From: Methanocellaceae archaeon UBA148
GTDB lineage: Archaea > Halobacteriota > UBA148
Assembly: GCA_002495885.1 (NCBI GenBank)
Contig: DAHG01000041.1
Span: 1 to 64,000 of the forward strand
DNA: 64,000 bases
Direction: 5' to 3'
Part shown: positions 1 through 10,264 of the stretch, piece after piece
Layout: each line of letters opens with the position of its first letter
Position numbering within the stretch: position 1 is the stretch's first letter
Position numbers and translations under genes: made by a program
Notes under the pieces: model-generated
Told to the model about the DNA's origin: nothing
The model's input: only the letters and a program-made list of their open reading frames with translations
The model's database searches: none

Positions 1-332
1 TATCGATATGTGGAATGCCGCCAAATCGTTTCGCTTCGACAAAAACCACTGGTGAGCCGTCAAGCTTTAATGCAACATCAGCAAATCCGACCTTTCGCAC
101 ATAATTTTCTCGGGTCATATTTGTCTGGGTCTTTTATGTTCCAACCTAATATATCGAACAAAGGATCGACAAAATCAGCCCTTACATTTGCCTCGCTAAG
201 AGATTCTAACTCCTTTAGACTTTTAGACCCCTTAAGAGAATTATATCTGCCAACTAGCTCTTCAATTCTCTGCTTTATTCTTTTGTCATCCAATTTTTGA
301 ACACTCCTCTGCCAGACTATTGTCTCACTCAT
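1..332 (-). pseudogene. N-terminal part of a restriction-type nuclease, frameshifted and cut by the window edge
   Basis: The start MSETIVWQ lies at 332. The first reading frame runs through a conserved 'ADFVDPLFDILGWN' segment typical of the N-terminus of type I/IIG restriction enzymes, then meets a stop near 78. A second frame continues from about 115 to the window edge with 'VRKVGFADVALKL' and 'VVFVEAKR', which together look like a PD-(D/E)XK nuclease core (D...E-x-K). The two frames join if one C is removed from the CCC run near 113-115. The nuclease assignment rests on motif reading; the rest of the gene is outside the window. It may be a decayed gene or a sequence error. Confidence 0.6.
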
Positions 333-484
333 TATTACATTATTTTCAATTCTCTTAATAACATTCCCAAAATGTTGCCAATAGGGAGAGATTAATCCCA
401 AACAAGAGATTTCTGGCTTTTGGGCCGTCCAGATTCAATAGGCTTCCCATAAAACTTATGACTCTCCAAACCAATCATAAACAG

Positions 485-1459
485 ATGATTAGAATCGCGA
501 CGCCGTCTAGAATACACATCACACTGATCGACTTAAATGGATCATTGGGAAGAGTAGACGGTGGCATCGGCATTGCCCTGAATCACCCCTCCATTGTGAT
601 CTCTGCTGAAAAAGCTGATGAAGTAACCGTAGAGGGCAAGAGTGCGTTGTCAGAGAGAATAAGAAAGGGTGCAGAACTGATATCCAAGAATCATGGAGGC
701 GTCCATATCAAAATCGAGAAAGATATCCCACCCCACATAGGACTTGGTTCTGGTACACAGGCATATCTCGCAGGGGGAATGGCTGCCAATGTGCTCTATG
801 GTCTGGGATTATCCGTTAGAGAGATCGCAAAGATGGTCCAAAGAGGGGGAACATCTGGCATAGGCGTCACTGCATTTGAGAGGGGTGGGTTCATCCTTGA
901 TGGGGGTCATCGATTCGACGAGAAAGGTTTCATGCCCTCATCAGCCAGTCATGCTTTGCCGCCTCCGGTCCTACTGCATCATGACTTTCCAGACTGGAGC
1001 ATCATGCTGGTGATTCCACATATCAAAGGAGAATCTGGCACGTTTAAAGGAGCATCTGGCATACGCGAGGTGAACATATTTAAAGAAGAGTGCCCTATTC
1101 CCTTAATAGAAGTACAAGCCCTCTCGCACATCATTCTCATGGAGTTACTACCTGCTTTAATCGAAAAAGACTTACAGGTTTTTGGGTCCTCCATTAATCG
1201 AATTCAAAAAATTGGCTTCAAGCAAAGAGAAGTGGACCTCCAGCCCCAAGCTAGGGAAATCATGGAGGTCCTGCTCCAGAGTGGTGCAGCGGGGGCAGGA
1301 ATGAGTTCGTTTGGCCCCCTTATTTACGGGATTACAGACTCTCCGTCAGAGGTAAAAAAAGCTGTCAAGGAGCAATTGGGTGAAAGGATAAAAATATTGA
1401 CGACGCAAGCAAGAAATAATGGGGCCTCGATAAGATTTATAAGCCCACAATCTAATTAA
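485..1459 (+). CDS. mptG: Beta-ribofuranosylaminobenzene 5'-phosphate synthase
   Basis: This enzyme condenses 4-hydroxybenzoate or p-aminobenzoate with PRPP in the first committed step of methanopterin synthesis. The protein belongs to the GHMP-kinase-like superfamily: it opens with '[19 protein letters not shown]', carries '[11 protein letters not shown]' and has the glycine-rich loop '[17 protein letters not shown]' in the first third. Length (about 324 residues) fits the family. I chose ATG 485 because the family normally begins close to the TPSRIH motif; ATG 458 is in frame upstream and neither has a strong ribosome site. It is followed after ten bases by rpl10e, so the two are probably co-transcribed. 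Its presence argues for a methanogen, methanotroph or Archaeoglobus-like archaeon. Confidence 0.93.
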   Translation: MIRIATPSRIHITLIDLNGSLGRVDGGIGIALNHPSIVISAEKADEVTVEGKSALSERIRKGAELISKNHGGVHIKIEKDIPPHIGLGSGTQAYLAGGMAANVLYGLGLSVREIAKMVQRGGTSGIGVTAFERGGFILDGGHRFDEKGFMPSSASHALPPPVLLHHDFPDWSIMLVIPHIKGESGTFKGASGIREVNIFKEECPIPLIEVQALSHIILMELLPALIEKDLQVFGSSINRIQKIGFKQREVDLQPQAREIMEVLLQSGAAGAGMSSFGPLIYGITDSPSEVKKAVKEQLGERIKILTTQARNNGASIRFISPQSN

Positions 1460-1469
1460 AGTGATCCTT

Positions 1470-1988
1470 ATGGCTAGAAAACCATCGAGTATGTACAGAA
1501 ATATAACAAACAGAGCGTATACCCGTCGTAAATACATGGGCGGCGTACCAGGTAGCAAGGTCGTTCAGTTTGACATGGGGAACCTAACGGAAGATTTCCC
1601 GATACAACTAACATTGGTGGCAGAGGAGTCTTGTCAAATCATGGACAGAGCTCTCGAGGCAGCACGTATTTCTGCAAACAGGTTTTTGCTTAGAGATGTG
1701 GGCCGCTTAGACTTCCATCTGAAACTCAGAGTCTATCCTCACCAGGTCCTCAGGGAAAACAAACAAGCAACCGGTGCTGGTGCTGATCGTGTTTCACAAG
1801 GTATGCGAAGAGCTTTTGGTAAGGCTGTGGGAACAGCAGCTAGGGTTAGTGCAGGGCAGAAACTCATGACTCTGGGCGTAAATAGCCAAAACTTTCTCAA
1901 TGCCAAAAGTGCCCTAGTCAGGGCAAGCCATAAATTACCCACACACTGTCGAATAATTGTAGAAAAGGGTGCAAAGCAAGTTTCATAG
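1470..1988 (+). CDS. rpl10e: Large-subunit ribosomal protein L10e (uL16)
   Basis: The 172-residue protein begins [12 protein letters not shown] and contains the L10e signature region around '[19 protein letters not shown]' and the basic '[15 protein letters not shown]' segment. Length is normal for archaea. It sits at the 23S rRNA near the A-site tRNA in the large subunit. The ATG at 1470 is preferred over the in-frame GTG at 1461, because the archaeal family starts directly with MARKP. It lies between mptG and aIF2beta in one direction. Confidence 0.97.
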   Translation: MARKPSSMYRNITNRAYTRRKYMGGVPGSKVVQFDMGNLTEDFPIQLTLVAEESCQIMDRALEAARISANRFLLRDVGRLDFHLKLRVYPHQVLRENKQATGAGADRVSQGMRRAFGKAVGTAARVSAGQKLMTLGVNSQNFLNAKSALVRASHKLPTHCRIIVEKGAKQVS

Positions 1989-2000
1989 GTTAGTTATATC

Positions 2001-2615
2001 ATGGAAAATTATGAAGCACTTCTGGATCGGGCACTAAATAAAATACCAGACATAGTGACCGAGAAATCTAGATTTGTGGTACCCATTCCAAAAGTATTTT
2101 CAGAGGGCAGAACGACGATCTTAGATAATTTTGGAGATATCGCTGACGTTTTAAACAGAGATACGGATACTTTTTTGAAGTTCTTGTTGCAAGAACTTGG
2201 AACCGCTGGGAAGATTGACGGGGGCAGAGCAGTATTTCAGGGGAATTTCTCATCTGATGTCATCAAGTCACAGATAGAGGATTATGTTGAAGAGTATGTG
2301 ATCTGTTCAGAATGCAGAAGACCTGACACCCATTTGATAAAGAGCGAGCGCATTTTGATGTTACGATGTGATGCATGCGGAGGACATCGACCTGTCAAAA
2401 AACGGCGGATTCGTACAGAGACCAAAAAAGAGCTCCAAGAAGGGGAAACATATGAGGTTAGGATTGATGCTATCGGTAGCAAGGGAGATGGCATAGCAAA
2501 AATGAATAAATACACGATATTTATTCCAAATGTTTCTAAGGGCAGCATAGTTAAAGCAAAGATCAAAAAAATCTCTGGTACTCTTGCATTTGCGGAACTT
2601 GTTGAGCAAAGTTAG
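2001..2615 (+). CDS. eif2b: Translation initiation factor aIF2 subunit beta with C-terminal TRAM domain
   Basis: Residues 1-135 form the standard aIF2beta: the N-terminal helix, the alpha-beta core ('[19 protein letters not shown]') and a C-terminal zinc ribbon with CSEC and CDAC cysteine pairs. From about residue 140 a TRAM domain follows ('[20 protein letters not shown]...[15 protein letters not shown]'), a small RNA-binding beta barrel otherwise seen on tRNA methylthiotransferases and methyltransferases. aIF2 brings initiator tRNA to the ribosome. The fusion lengthens the protein to 204 residues from about 135-140 for the plain subunit; similar fusions are known in some methanogens. The 3' end overlaps that of the convergent serA by four bases. 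Confidence 0.95.
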   Translation: MENYEALLDRALNKIPDIVTEKSRFVVPIPKVFSEGRTTILDNFGDIADVLNRDTDTFLKFLLQELGTAGKIDGGRAVFQGNFSSDVIKSQIEDYVEEYVICSECRRPDTHLIKSERILMLRCDACGGHRPVKKRRIRTETKKELQEGETYEVRIDAIGSKGDGIAKMNKYTIFIPNVSKGSIVKAKIKKISGTLAFAELVEQS

Positions 2616-4174
2616 AGCTTCACTTGCTTGATGTCTTGTATTCCTTCTATCGCTTTTATTTGCTTTAATATCCTGTCTGAAACCGCGCTATCTATATTCA
2701 GCACCATCACTGCAGTGCCACCGATGAATTCCCGCCCGACTTGCATTCCAGCAATATTGATCTTGTTATCCCCCAGAAGGGTTCCGACTCGCCCGATAAT
2801 TCCAGGCATATCAATGTGTGGTGCAACTAACATATAACCAGATGGAGCGGCATTTATCCTATGGGAGTTAATTCGCACGATCCTGGCATCCTTTTTCCCG
2901 AATAGCGTTCCTGCAACGCTCTTGCTTTCCTTGGAGGTCTTTACTGAGACTGTAACCAGTCCTGTGAAATCTTCACTAAGCTCAGTTTTGCTTTCTACGA
3001 CCTTGATACCCCTATTCTTCGCTAACATAAGCGCATTTACGAAGTTAACCGATCCTGCCAGCATCGTATCCAGTATGCCTTTTAATACGGCAATTGTAAG
3101 AGGGCCCGTCTCTTTTTCTGCGATATCACCGCTATATGTAATGTCAATTTGTTCCATATTGCCATCTACCAGCTGAATACACAATCGACCCAATTTCTCA
3201 GCTAAGGTCAAGTACGGCTTTATTTCGGCTTTGATCGAAGGCATGTTGACGGCATTTCTGACTGGTTCGCATTTTATCGCATTTAATATGCCTTCTGCAA
3301 CTGCAACGGAAACGTTTAACTGCGCCTCTCGAGTAGATGCGCCTAGATGGGGCGTAGCGATAACTTCCTCCAGTTCCAATAAGGGGTTACCTTCCGGAGG
3401 CTCATGCTCGAATACGTCTAATGCTGCACCTGCAACCTTTCCGCTTTTGATGGCTTTGAGCAATGCGCCCTCATCGACGATGTCCCCCCTGGCGCAATTT
3501 ATGATTCTCACTCCATTTTTCATCTTCTCAAATTGTTTATCACTTATAAGGTGATACGTGTCTTTTGTGCGTGGAGCATGAATTGTGACATAATCCGCTC
3601 TTTCCAAGAGCTTATCCATCTCCACCAGCGAGGCTCCAAGACTCTCAGCTACATCTACAGATATGAAGGGATCGCACGCAAGTACATGCATACCCAGTGC
3701 ATGAGCCTTTTTTGCAACCTCGGCTCCCACCCTGCCAAGCCCTATTATTCCAAGAGTTTTATCTTGAATTTCAATACCAATGAACTTGCTCCGAGTCCAT
3801 TTTCCTTTTTTCAGCGATGCATGAGCTTGAGGTATGTTTCTTGATAGAGCCAGCATCATTGCGATGGTGTGCTCTGCCGCAGATGTTGTATTTCCTCCAG
3901 GGGCATTTAGGACTATGACGCCTTTTTCAGTGGCAGCATCCACGTCTATGTTATCGACACCTGCGCCAGCCCGCCCTATAACTCTCAGGCGGACGCCAGC
4001 AGTTATGACTTTTCTTGTTACATTTGTCCCACTCCTGACGATGAGCGCGTCATAGTCTTTAATTCGTTTTATCAGCTCTTCTTCAGTTAGATCGGTTGCT
4101 ATGTCCACGTCCAGCTCTTTCTTAATTATCTCAATACCCTCTTGAGAGATGGGATCAGTGACTATAACTTTCAT
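2612..4174 (-). CDS. serA: D-3-phosphoglycerate dehydrogenase
   Basis: First enzyme of the phosphorylated serine pathway: it oxidises 3-phosphoglycerate to 3-phosphohydroxypyruvate. The sequence shows the N-terminal substrate domain, an NAD-binding Rossmann fold ('[16 protein letters not shown]'), the catalytic Arg ('[10 protein letters not shown]'), Glu ('LDVFEHEPP') and His ('ATPHLGAST'), a substrate-intervening domain, and a C-terminal ACT domain that normally binds serine ('[27 protein letters not shown]'). About 520 residues, the long archaeal/bacterial type. I start at [10 protein letters not shown]; an upstream ATG at 4192 is also in frame. It is divergent from the XRE regulator-ppsA operon, and an inverted-repeat operator touches its likely TATA region. 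Confidence 0.96.
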   Translation of the reverse strand: MKVIVTDPISQEGIEIIKKELDVDIATDLTEEELIKRIKDYDALIVRSGTNVTRKVITAGVRLRVIGRAGAGVDNIDVDAATEKGVIVLNAPGGNTTSAAEHTIAMMLALSRNIPQAHASLKKGKWTRSKFIGIEIQDKTLGIIGLGRVGAEVAKKAHALGMHVLACDPFISVDVAESLGASLVEMDKLLERADYVTIHAPRTKDTYHLISDKQFEKMKNGVRIINCARGDIVDEGALLKAIKSGKVAGAALDVFEHEPPEGNPLLELEEVIATPHLGASTREAQLNVSVAVAEGILNAIKCEPVRNAVNMPSIKAEIKPYLTLAEKLGRLCIQLVDGNMEQIDITYSGDIAEKETGPLTIAVLKGILDTMLAGSVNFVNALMLAKNRGIKVVESKTELSEDFTGLVTVSVKTSKESKSVAGTLFGKKDARIVRINSHRINAAPSGYMLVAPHIDMPGIIGRVGTLLGDNKINIAGMQVGREFIGGTAVMVLNIDSAVSDRILKQIKAIEGIQDIKQVKL

Positions 4175-4256
4175 AACTCCTTGATCTTTCATAATTTATC
4201 GATACATGATTGAATTACTCCTTTTTCATCTTTTCGTTACCGTCTTGAATAGTATA

Positions 4257-4275
4257 TGTGACATAAATTGTAACA
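4257..4275. promoter_or_regulatory. Inverted-repeat operator, copy 1 (serA side)
   Basis: TGTGACA-N5-TGTAACA, arms of 7 bases with one mismatch. It adjoins the TATA-like sequence of serA on the minus strand. It has the same architecture as copy 2, centred 72 bases downstream. The natural candidate ligand is the XRE protein encoded immediately downstream; this is inference. Confidence 0.6.
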
Positions 4276-4328
4276 ATAGTCAGAAAAGTTTAAGTAGAAA
4301 GTATTTAATTCATATTTTTGGATAATCA

Positions 4329-4347
4329 TGTTACATATTTTGTAACA
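4329..4347. promoter_or_regulatory. Inverted-repeat operator, copy 2 (regulator-ppsA side)
   Basis: TGTTACA-N5-TGTAACA, a perfect 7-base dyad, ending 13 bases before the start codon of the XRE regulator. It would cover the transcription start or ribosome site of the regulator-ppsA operon, as expected for autorepression. Confidence 0.65.
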
Positions 4348-4360
4348 CTGAAGGGATGAC

Positions 4361-4729
4361 ATGTACACGCCCGAATGGTTGACCAAATTTGCACAGGACA
4401 TTGCTGGCAACATAATCATGTCAATAGAACATGGAAGTGCAATTCAAGCCTACAGAAAAAAGTACAGTATAACTCAAAAAGAACTTGGTCAATTACTGGA
4501 CCTTCGTAGAGAAACGATTTCCCGCATTGAGAATGACAAGATAAACTCTACTGTGAATTTTATTCAGAATTTTGTTGGCGTATTAGCCATAGCTGAAGCC
4601 ACTAAGGCGTATTGTAAAGGTAATGAGATCGAGTTTCCCTTTTTTGAACGAATTGCAAAGGAGTTTGGAATCCCCTCTGCTAAGCTCGATCAGATTTTGG
4701 GTATAGCACTTGAAAAAATGGAGGTCTAA
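4361..4729 (+). CDS. XRE-family helix-turn-helix transcriptional regulator
   Basis: A 122-residue protein with a classic Cro/CI-type HTH at about residues 28-60 ('YRKKYSITQKELGQLLDLRRETISRIEND'), preceded by a short N-terminal helix and followed by a helical C-terminal region. The start has a good GAAGGGATG ribosome site. Its stop overlaps the ribosome site of ppsA (GGAGGT), so the two are one operon. It resembles archaeal COG1709-type regulators. Placement between paired operators suggests that it controls serA and ppsA, which are the two exits from the PEP/3-phosphoglycerate node; direct evidence for its ligand is lacking. Confidence 0.85.
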   Translation: MYTPEWLTKFAQDIAGNIIMSIEHGSAIQAYRKKYSITQKELGQLLDLRRETISRIENDKINSTVNFIQNFVGVLAIAEATKAYCKGNEIEFPFFERIAKEFGIPSAKLDQILGIALEKMEV

Positions 4730-4731
4730 AA

Positions 4732-6993
4732 ATGGTAATCGCATGGTTGGAAGAGGTAAGGTCTAAGGATATCGCCTTGGTTGGCGGAAAAGGTGCCAGC
4801 CTTGGTGAGATGATGAACGAAGAACTGCCAGTTCCAAGGGGTTTTGCAGTAACAGCACACGCATTTAGAGAATTCCTCGATAGCACGGGGATTGCAAAAA
4901 GGTTGTTTGAGTCATTGGAGATAGATGTGGATGATTCTGAGGCTCTCAAGAATGCAGCGAAAAAGGCCAAAAGCCTGATACTCAATGCTGAAACGCCTTC
5001 TGAGATGAGGACAGCCATCTTAGGTGCATATGATAAATTATGCGAGAGAGAGGGTGAATCAGTTTTCGTTGCCGTTCGCTCATCGGCTACAGCTGAGGAC
5101 CTGCCCAATGCATCCTTTGCTGGCCAACAAGAGACTTTTCTCAACATTCGCGGAGGAAAAGCCGTTTTAGATGCAGTGAAGAAATGCTGGGTTTCATTAT
5201 ATGGTACGAGGGCGATATTCTATAGGGCGAAGCAGGGATTTGAGCATGAGCATGTGAATATTGCCGTCATCATCCAGAAAATGGTAGATGCGGACAAAGC
5301 TGGTGTATTATTTACCTCACATCCCACTTCTGGAGAGCCCACGACGATTATCGAAGCTGGCTGGGGGTTAGGTGAAGCGGTTGTTTCTGGATCGATGTCA
5401 CCTGACAATTATGTTGTCGATAGGCGGACGAAAAAAATCGTCCAACGTCACATCTCAACCAAGAACCTCATGCACGTCAAAGACAAAGACACCGGAAAGA
5501 CCGTCCAAAAGAAGGTTCCAGAGGATATGATGGACAAAACGGTTTTGACTGATGGTGAGGTGATGAAGCTGACTGAACTCGGGGAGATCGTGGAAAACCA
5601 TTATGGCACACCTCAAGACGTAGAATGGGCAATAGCAGATGGGGAAATCTACATGTTGCAATCTCGTCCAATTACTACCATCCAAAAAAAGAAAGAGGAG
5701 ATAAAATTAGGAGAGGCAGGAGAACTGATTTTAGAGGGGATCGGCGCATCACCTGGTATTGCTTATGGAAACGTTGAGATCATATCAAAACTTGACGAGT
5801 TGGATAAGATAAGGGAAGGAGATATTTTAGTAACCCAAATGACAACGCCTGACATGGTTACAGCAATGAAGAGGGCTGTAGGAGTCATAACTGATGAAGG
5901 AGGATTGACTTGTCACGCCGCCATAGTATCCCGAGAACTTGGAACACCGTGCATTGTTGGTACCAAAAAAGGTACGAAGGTGCTGAAGGATGTGAAGGTG
6001 GTAACGATCGACGGTGAAAAGGGACAGGTGTATAAAGGGAGATTAGAGCAAGCTATTGTCAAAGAAGAGGAAGTCGCAACGCCAGTAGCAAGAGCAGGAC
6101 AAGTCACGGTCACCGAAGTCAAGGTGAACATATCGATTCCAGAGGCTGCAAAGAGGGCAGCGGCCACCGGTGCAGACGGGGTAGGATTGCTGCGAATAGA
6201 GCACATGATTTTAGGATTGAATAAACATCCCCAATTGTATATAAAAGAAGGTAAATCAGAGGAGTATGTTGACGAATTGGTCAATGGAATTCGCATCGTT
6301 GCAGATGCATTTTACCCCAGATCCGTCTGGGTGAGAACACTGGATGCGCCGACCGACGAATTCAAGAGCATGCAAGGCGGCGAGGATGAGCCAATTGAGC
6401 ACAACCCCATGATGGGGTGGCGAGGTATCAGGCGCGATCTAAGTGATGTGGGGCATTTCAAGCTCGAACTACAAGCATTCAAGAAATTGTATGCATTAGG
6501 GTATGATAACATTGGGATAATGCTCCCACTGGTACAGCATCCGAAGGAGTTGAGTAAAGCAAAGCAGATCATGGTTGAATCTGGCTTGGACTTAGATAAG
6601 ATCGAGTTAGGAATCATGGTGGAGACACCTGCAGCTGCATTGATTATAGATCAATTCATTGAAGAAGGTCTTGACTTCATCTCATTTGGCACAAATGACC
6701 TAACCCAATACACGCTTGCTGTTGATAGGAACAATGAGAATGTTGCGGACATATATGACGAGACTCATCCTGCTGTAATAAAGCTAATAGAGCATGTTAT
6801 CAAAGAGTGCAACAGGGCAGGTGTAAAAACATCTATTTGCGGACAAGCTGGTTCCTCCCCTTCCATGGCAAAGAAATTGGTTGGGCTTGGCATAACCAGC
6901 ATATCTGCCAACGTAGACGCCGTAGAATCTGTCAGGGAAGCAGTTCTAAGGTCTGAAAAAGCGATACTTCTCGATATTGCGAGGAGATATTAA
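4732..6993 (+). CDS. ppsA: Phosphoenolpyruvate synthase (pyruvate, water dikinase)
   Basis: Makes PEP, AMP and phosphate from pyruvate and ATP, the gluconeogenic entry step. The 753-residue protein has all three domains: the N-terminal ATP-binding domain ('VGGKGASLGEM', 'VRSSATAEDLPNASFAGQQ'), the swivelling phosphohistidine domain ('GGLTCHAAIVSRELGTPCIVG', His about 395), and the C-terminal PEP/pyruvate TIM barrel ('FGTNDLTQYTLAVDRNN' and the catalytic Cys in 'TSICGQAGS'). Length is typical. It is translated directly after the XRE regulator and followed without a gap by mfnA. Confidence 0.97.
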   Translation: MVIAWLEEVRSKDIALVGGKGASLGEMMNEELPVPRGFAVTAHAFREFLDSTGIAKRLFESLEIDVDDSEALKNAAKKAKSLILNAETPSEMRTAILGAYDKLCEREGESVFVAVRSSATAEDLPNASFAGQQETFLNIRGGKAVLDAVKKCWVSLYGTRAIFYRAKQGFEHEHVNIAVIIQKMVDADKAGVLFTSHPTSGEPTTIIEAGWGLGEAVVSGSMSPDNYVVDRRTKKIVQRHISTKNLMHVKDKDTGKTVQKKVPEDMMDKTVLTDGEVMKLTELGEIVENHYGTPQDVEWAIADGEIYMLQSRPITTIQKKKEEIKLGEAGELILEGIGASPGIAYGNVEIISKLDELDKIREGDILVTQMTTPDMVTAMKRAVGVITDEGGLTCHAAIVSRELGTPCIVGTKKGTKVLKDVKVVTIDGEKGQVYKGRLEQAIVKEEEVATPVARAGQVTVTEVKVNISIPEAAKRAAATGADGVGLLRIEHMILGLNKHPQLYIKEGKSEEYVDELVNGIRIVADAFYPRSVWVRTLDAPTDEFKSMQGGEDEPIEHNPMMGWRGIRRDLSDVGHFKLELQAFKKLYALGYDNIGIMLPLVQHPKELSKAKQIMVESGLDLDKIELGIMVETPAAALIIDQFIEEGLDFISFGTNDLTQYTLAVDRNNENVADIYDETHPAVIKLIEHVIKECNRAGVKTSICGQAGSSPSMAKKLVGLGITSISANVDAVESVREAVLRSEKAILLDIARRY

Positions 6994-8121
6994 GTGGATG
7001 AACAGGGGGTTTCCGAAGAGGAGATACTGGAATTCCTAGGCCAGGTCAGGGCTAAGGAGGCGCCGTTCAATCGAATATTTAGTTCGATGTGTACCAGACC
7101 GCACCCCCTAGCCATCCGTGTTCATCAGAAGTTCGTAGAAACGAATTTGGGAGATATCCATCTTTTTCCCGGTACCAAGGAGTTGGAAGCCCGCGTAATA
7201 GAGATGCTTGCCTCCCTTTTAGGCACGCAAAAAGCCTTTGGATATATCACTACCGGGGGGACTGAATCGAATATCCAAGCTCTTCGGGTAGCAAGGGATC
7301 TTAAATCCAAACGGAGCCCGAACGTGGTAGTTCCTGCATCGGCGCATTTTTCCTTTGAGAAGGCAGCGAAAATTCTCGGGCTGGAGTTAAGAAAAGCATC
7401 GTTGGATAAATGCTATCGAGTGGATATAGCATCAGTAGAAAATCTTATCGATGAAAACACCATAGCACTTGTGGGAATAGCTGGCACCACTGAGTACGGA
7501 CAGATAGATCCAATCGCGCAATTATCAGAGATCGCCCTGTCAAAGGACATATTTCTACATGTGGATGCTGCCTTTGGAGGTTTTATCATTCCTTTCTTGA
7601 AGGAAGACTATAAATTTGATTTCGGGCTGGAGGGAGTATCATCGATCACAGTGGATCCACATAAGATGGGCGCTAGCACCATAGCTTCAGGTGGCTTACT
7701 ATTTCGATGTGGAGAACAGATGGACAAATTAATGGTCCCTGCCTATCAGGAAGAAAAACAACACTCACTCACAGGAACTAGGTCCGGCGCTTCCGTAGCA
7801 GCGACCTATGCAGTTTTCAAGCATCTCGGGCGCAGGGGCTACAAACGCATCGTGGATACGTGCATGCGGCTGACCAAGATCGCAGAGAAGAGAGCTATAA
7901 GTCTTGGAGCCAGTCCCGTCATAGAACCTGTGCTCAATATCCTTGCACTCCAAGTCCAAAATGTGGATGAAGTCGTATCAAAACTGGAGAAAAGAAACTG
8001 GTATGTATCAAAGACTATTAAACCGAAAGCGCTTAGATTGATCATAATGCCACATATAACTGAAAAAATTTTAGGAGAATTCCTTGACGATTTAGAGGAG
8101 GTAATGAATGATGTTAGATAG
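6994..8121 (+). CDS. mfnA: L-tyrosine / L-aspartate decarboxylase
   Basis: A PLP-dependent decarboxylase of the group II type. In methanogens it makes tyramine for methanofuran and can make beta-alanine for coenzyme A. '[16 protein letters not shown]' and the Schiff-base lysine in 'VDPHKMGAS' (about residue 224) are present, and 'HVDAAFGGF' holds the PLP-pairing Asp. The only start that fits is GTG at 6994, directly after the ppsA stop. Length of 375 residues is normal. The 3' end overlaps the next gene by 14 bases, which suggests translational coupling. Confidence 0.93.
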   Translation: MDEQGVSEEEILEFLGQVRAKEAPFNRIFSSMCTRPHPLAIRVHQKFVETNLGDIHLFPGTKELEARVIEMLASLLGTQKAFGYITTGGTESNIQALRVARDLKSKRSPNVVVPASAHFSFEKAAKILGLELRKASLDKCYRVDIASVENLIDENTIALVGIAGTTEYGQIDPIAQLSEIALSKDIFLHVDAAFGGFIIPFLKEDYKFDFGLEGVSSITVDPHKMGASTIASGGLLFRCGEQMDKLMVPAYQEEKQHSLTGTRSGASVAATYAVFKHLGRRGYKRIVDTCMRLTKIAEKRAISLGASPVIEPVLNILALQVQNVDEVVSKLEKRNWYVSKTIKPKALRLIIMPHITEKILGEFLDDLEEVMNDVR

Positions 8122-8662
8122 GCTAAAAGAATCCTTGCTAAATGCACCTGTGATCAAACGCGGAGAATATTCCTATTTTATCCATCCCATAACTGATGGC
8201 GTGCCTGAACTGCGGTCAGATTTGATCCGAGAGGTTAGCGCTTACATTCTCAAGATAGCGAACGTGGATGTCGACAAGATAGTCACAATAGAGGCCATGG
8301 GCATCCATATCGGAACAGCCCTCTCACTATCCACAGATATTCCATTGGTGATTATCAGAAAAAAGAAATACGACCTGCCAGGGGAAATTATCATCAATCA
8401 ATCAACAGGCTATTCCAAAGATAAATTATACATGAACGGCATCCATAGGGGGGATAAAGTGCTGATCGTCGACGATGTCATAAGTACTGGAGGCACGATG
8501 CTGGCAACGATCAAAGCCATAGAAAAAACAGGTGCGGAGATCAAAGATATAGCTACTGTAATCAGTAGAGGAGACGGGGCACAGAAAATCAAAGAGATGG
8601 GATATCCTCTTAAGGTATTGGTTAGAGTGGAAGTTTCTGAGGGCAGGGTCGTCTTCTGCTAA
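8108..8662 (+). CDS. hpt: Archaeal hypoxanthine/purine phosphoribosyltransferase
   Basis: Purine salvage: transfers the phosphoribosyl group of PRPP to hypoxanthine or guanine. The PRPP-binding loop '[14 protein letters not shown]' is intact, and the N-terminal '[18 protein letters not shown]' is characteristic of the archaeal Hpt group, which lies between bacterial APRT and HGPRT. 184 residues from ATG 8108, or 183 from ATG 8111. It overlaps mfnA and is followed by dph2 after four bases. Base specificity cannot be read from the sequence with certainty. Confidence 0.88.
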   Translation: MMLDRLKESLLNAPVIKRGEYSYFIHPITDGVPELRSDLIREVSAYILKIANVDVDKIVTIEAMGIHIGTALSLSTDIPLVIIRKKKYDLPGEIIINQSTGYSKDKLYMNGIHRGDKVLIVDDVISTGGTMLATIKAIEKTGAEIKDIATVISRGDGAQKIKEMGYPLKVLVRVEVSEGRVVFC

Positions 8663-8666
8663 GGCT

Positions 8667-9638
8667 ATGAACAAAGATGAGTTTGATCTGGATCAAATCA
8701 TAGACACCATAGAGGAAAGAGGTGCCAAAAAGATTGGACTCCAATTTCCAGAGGGATTAAGGCGATCTGCATTAAAGCTGACAAAAAAAATAGAGGAGCG
8801 AACCGAGGCCATCGTTTTAATCTCTGGAAGCCCCTGTTATGGTGCATGCGATCTGGACGAGTTTCTTCTAAGGGAAGTAGACCTATTGTTCCATTTTGGG
8901 CATGCCGAGATTAAGTCCAGAGATAAGGTGACTTTTATCGAAGTCAGATCCGATGCCGACGTCATTCCGGTCCTGGAACATGCGATCAAGATGATTAGAG
9001 GAAACAGGGTTGGACTGGTTACCACTGTACAGCACATTCACAAGTTAGGTGAGGCAAGGGATTATCTCTTGCAACATGGAAAGGATTGCTTGATAGGAAA
9101 AGGGGATTCCAGGGTCAAATATGAGGGGCAGATACTGGGTTGTAACTTTTCTGCTGCCCGCATAGATGCTGACGAATTCATATACATTGGGAGCGGGAAT
9201 TTTCACCCATTGGGTGTCACTCTGGCTACCTCCAAGCGCGTAATTATAGCAGATCCGATGTCAAAAGAAGTACGGGAGATCAATTCTGAGCCGATTCTTC
9301 GTCAGCGCTATGCTATCATCGCCAAAGCGCTACATGCGAAAACATTTGGGATCATAGTCAGCACAAAGAGCGCACAAACGAGGATAGAGCTAGCCATGAA
9401 ATTACAAGAAAAGGCCTTGAAAAATGGGTTAGAAGCACACCTGATTTCAATGAATGAAATTACTCCAGAGCTGCTGCTCTTTTTCAAAGTAGATACATTC
9501 GTCAACACTGCCTGCCCGAGAATAGCAATAGATGATGCAGCATTGTTCAAGACGCCGATGATCACGCCCGTCGAATTTGAGATCGTATTAGGCGAGCGGG
9601 ACTGGAACCAGATCAAGTTCGATGAGATATTGGAATGA
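8667..9638 (+). CDS. dph2: Diphthamide synthase subunit Dph2
   Basis: A non-canonical radical-SAM enzyme that adds the 3-amino-3-carboxypropyl group to the modified histidine of elongation factor 2. The three cluster cysteines lie in separate domains: 'SGSPCYGACD' (about 57-61), 'ILGCNFSAAR' (about 155) and 'TACPRIAIDD' (about 277). Length of 323 residues fits archaeal Dph2 homodimers. It overlaps the following methyltransferase by ATGA. Confidence 0.95.
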   Translation: MNKDEFDLDQIIDTIEERGAKKIGLQFPEGLRRSALKLTKKIEERTEAIVLISGSPCYGACDLDEFLLREVDLLFHFGHAEIKSRDKVTFIEVRSDADVIPVLEHAIKMIRGNRVGLVTTVQHIHKLGEARDYLLQHGKDCLIGKGDSRVKYEGQILGCNFSAARIDADEFIYIGSGNFHPLGVTLATSKRVIIADPMSKEVREINSEPILRQRYAIIAKALHAKTFGIIVSTKSAQTRIELAMKLQEKALKNGLEAHLISMNEITPELLLFFKVDTFVNTACPRIAIDDAALFKTPMITPVEFEIVLGERDWNQIKFDEILE

Positions 9639-10264
9639 AGAAAAAACAACTCGAGATAATCCTGGAGAGCGTTAAGGGCTTCTCAGCACCCGATGTGCGC
9701 AAGGAACAATATGAGACGCCTGCGCCAATAGCAGCTGAACTGCTCCACTTCGCATACATGCAAGGAGACCTTAACGGTATTGTGTTTGACTTAGGTTGCG
9801 GCACTGGCATCCTCGCCATTGGAGCAAAATTGCTTGGAGCAGAAAAGGTTATAGGTGTAGACTCTGATTTAGATGCGCTGCACATCGCTAGAGCAAATGC
9901 TGAAAGACTGGGAGTTGACATCTGCCCCATATGTTGTGACGTGAAAGATTTTGCCGTACGCAGTCGAGCAGATTTAAGCCCTTCTGTGATAATGAACCCT
10001 CCTTTCGGAGCTCAGAGAAAGGGACAAGACCGTCCTTTTTTGCGAAAGGCGTTGGAGATCGGAGAAGCCGTCTACTCGCTTCATAACGTTGGTAGTAGGG
10101 AATTCATCAGTAAATTCATCCAGCCACAGGGCGTCATAACACACCAGAAATCGATAGATTTCCCAATAAGATGGACATTTAAGTTTCACAAGAAAGATAT
10201 AAAAATAGTGAACGTAGAGTTATATAGATTTGAAAGGAGAAAGAGAAATGTCAAAAATAAATGA
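9635..10264 (+). CDS. METTL5-like N6-adenine RNA methyltransferase
   Basis: A Rossmann-fold SAM methyltransferase of about 209 residues with motif I 'VFDLGCGTGILAIGA' and the amino-methyltransferase motif 'NPPFG'. The N-terminal 'LESVKGFSAPDVRKEQYETP' is the signature of the archaeal/eukaryotic METTL5 group, which methylates one adenine of small-subunit rRNA. The target in this organism is inferred from the family. It starts within the last codons of dph2, and its 3' end overlaps the start of csl4. Confidence 0.88.
   Translation: MKKKQLEIILESVKGFSAPDVRKEQYETPAPIAAELLHFAYMQGDLNGIVFDLGCGTGILAIGAKLLGAEKVIGVDSDLDALHIARANAERLGVDICPICCDVKDFAVRSRADLSPSVIMNPPFGAQRKGQDRPFLRKALEIGEAVYSLHNVGSREFISKFIQPQGVITHQKSIDFPIRWTFKFHKKDIKIVNVELYRFERRKRNVKNK

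Noticed and set aside
1739..1942. Minus-strand open frame inside rpl10e
   Set aside because: It is a shadow of the conserved ribosomal gene with no start signals or family resemblance.
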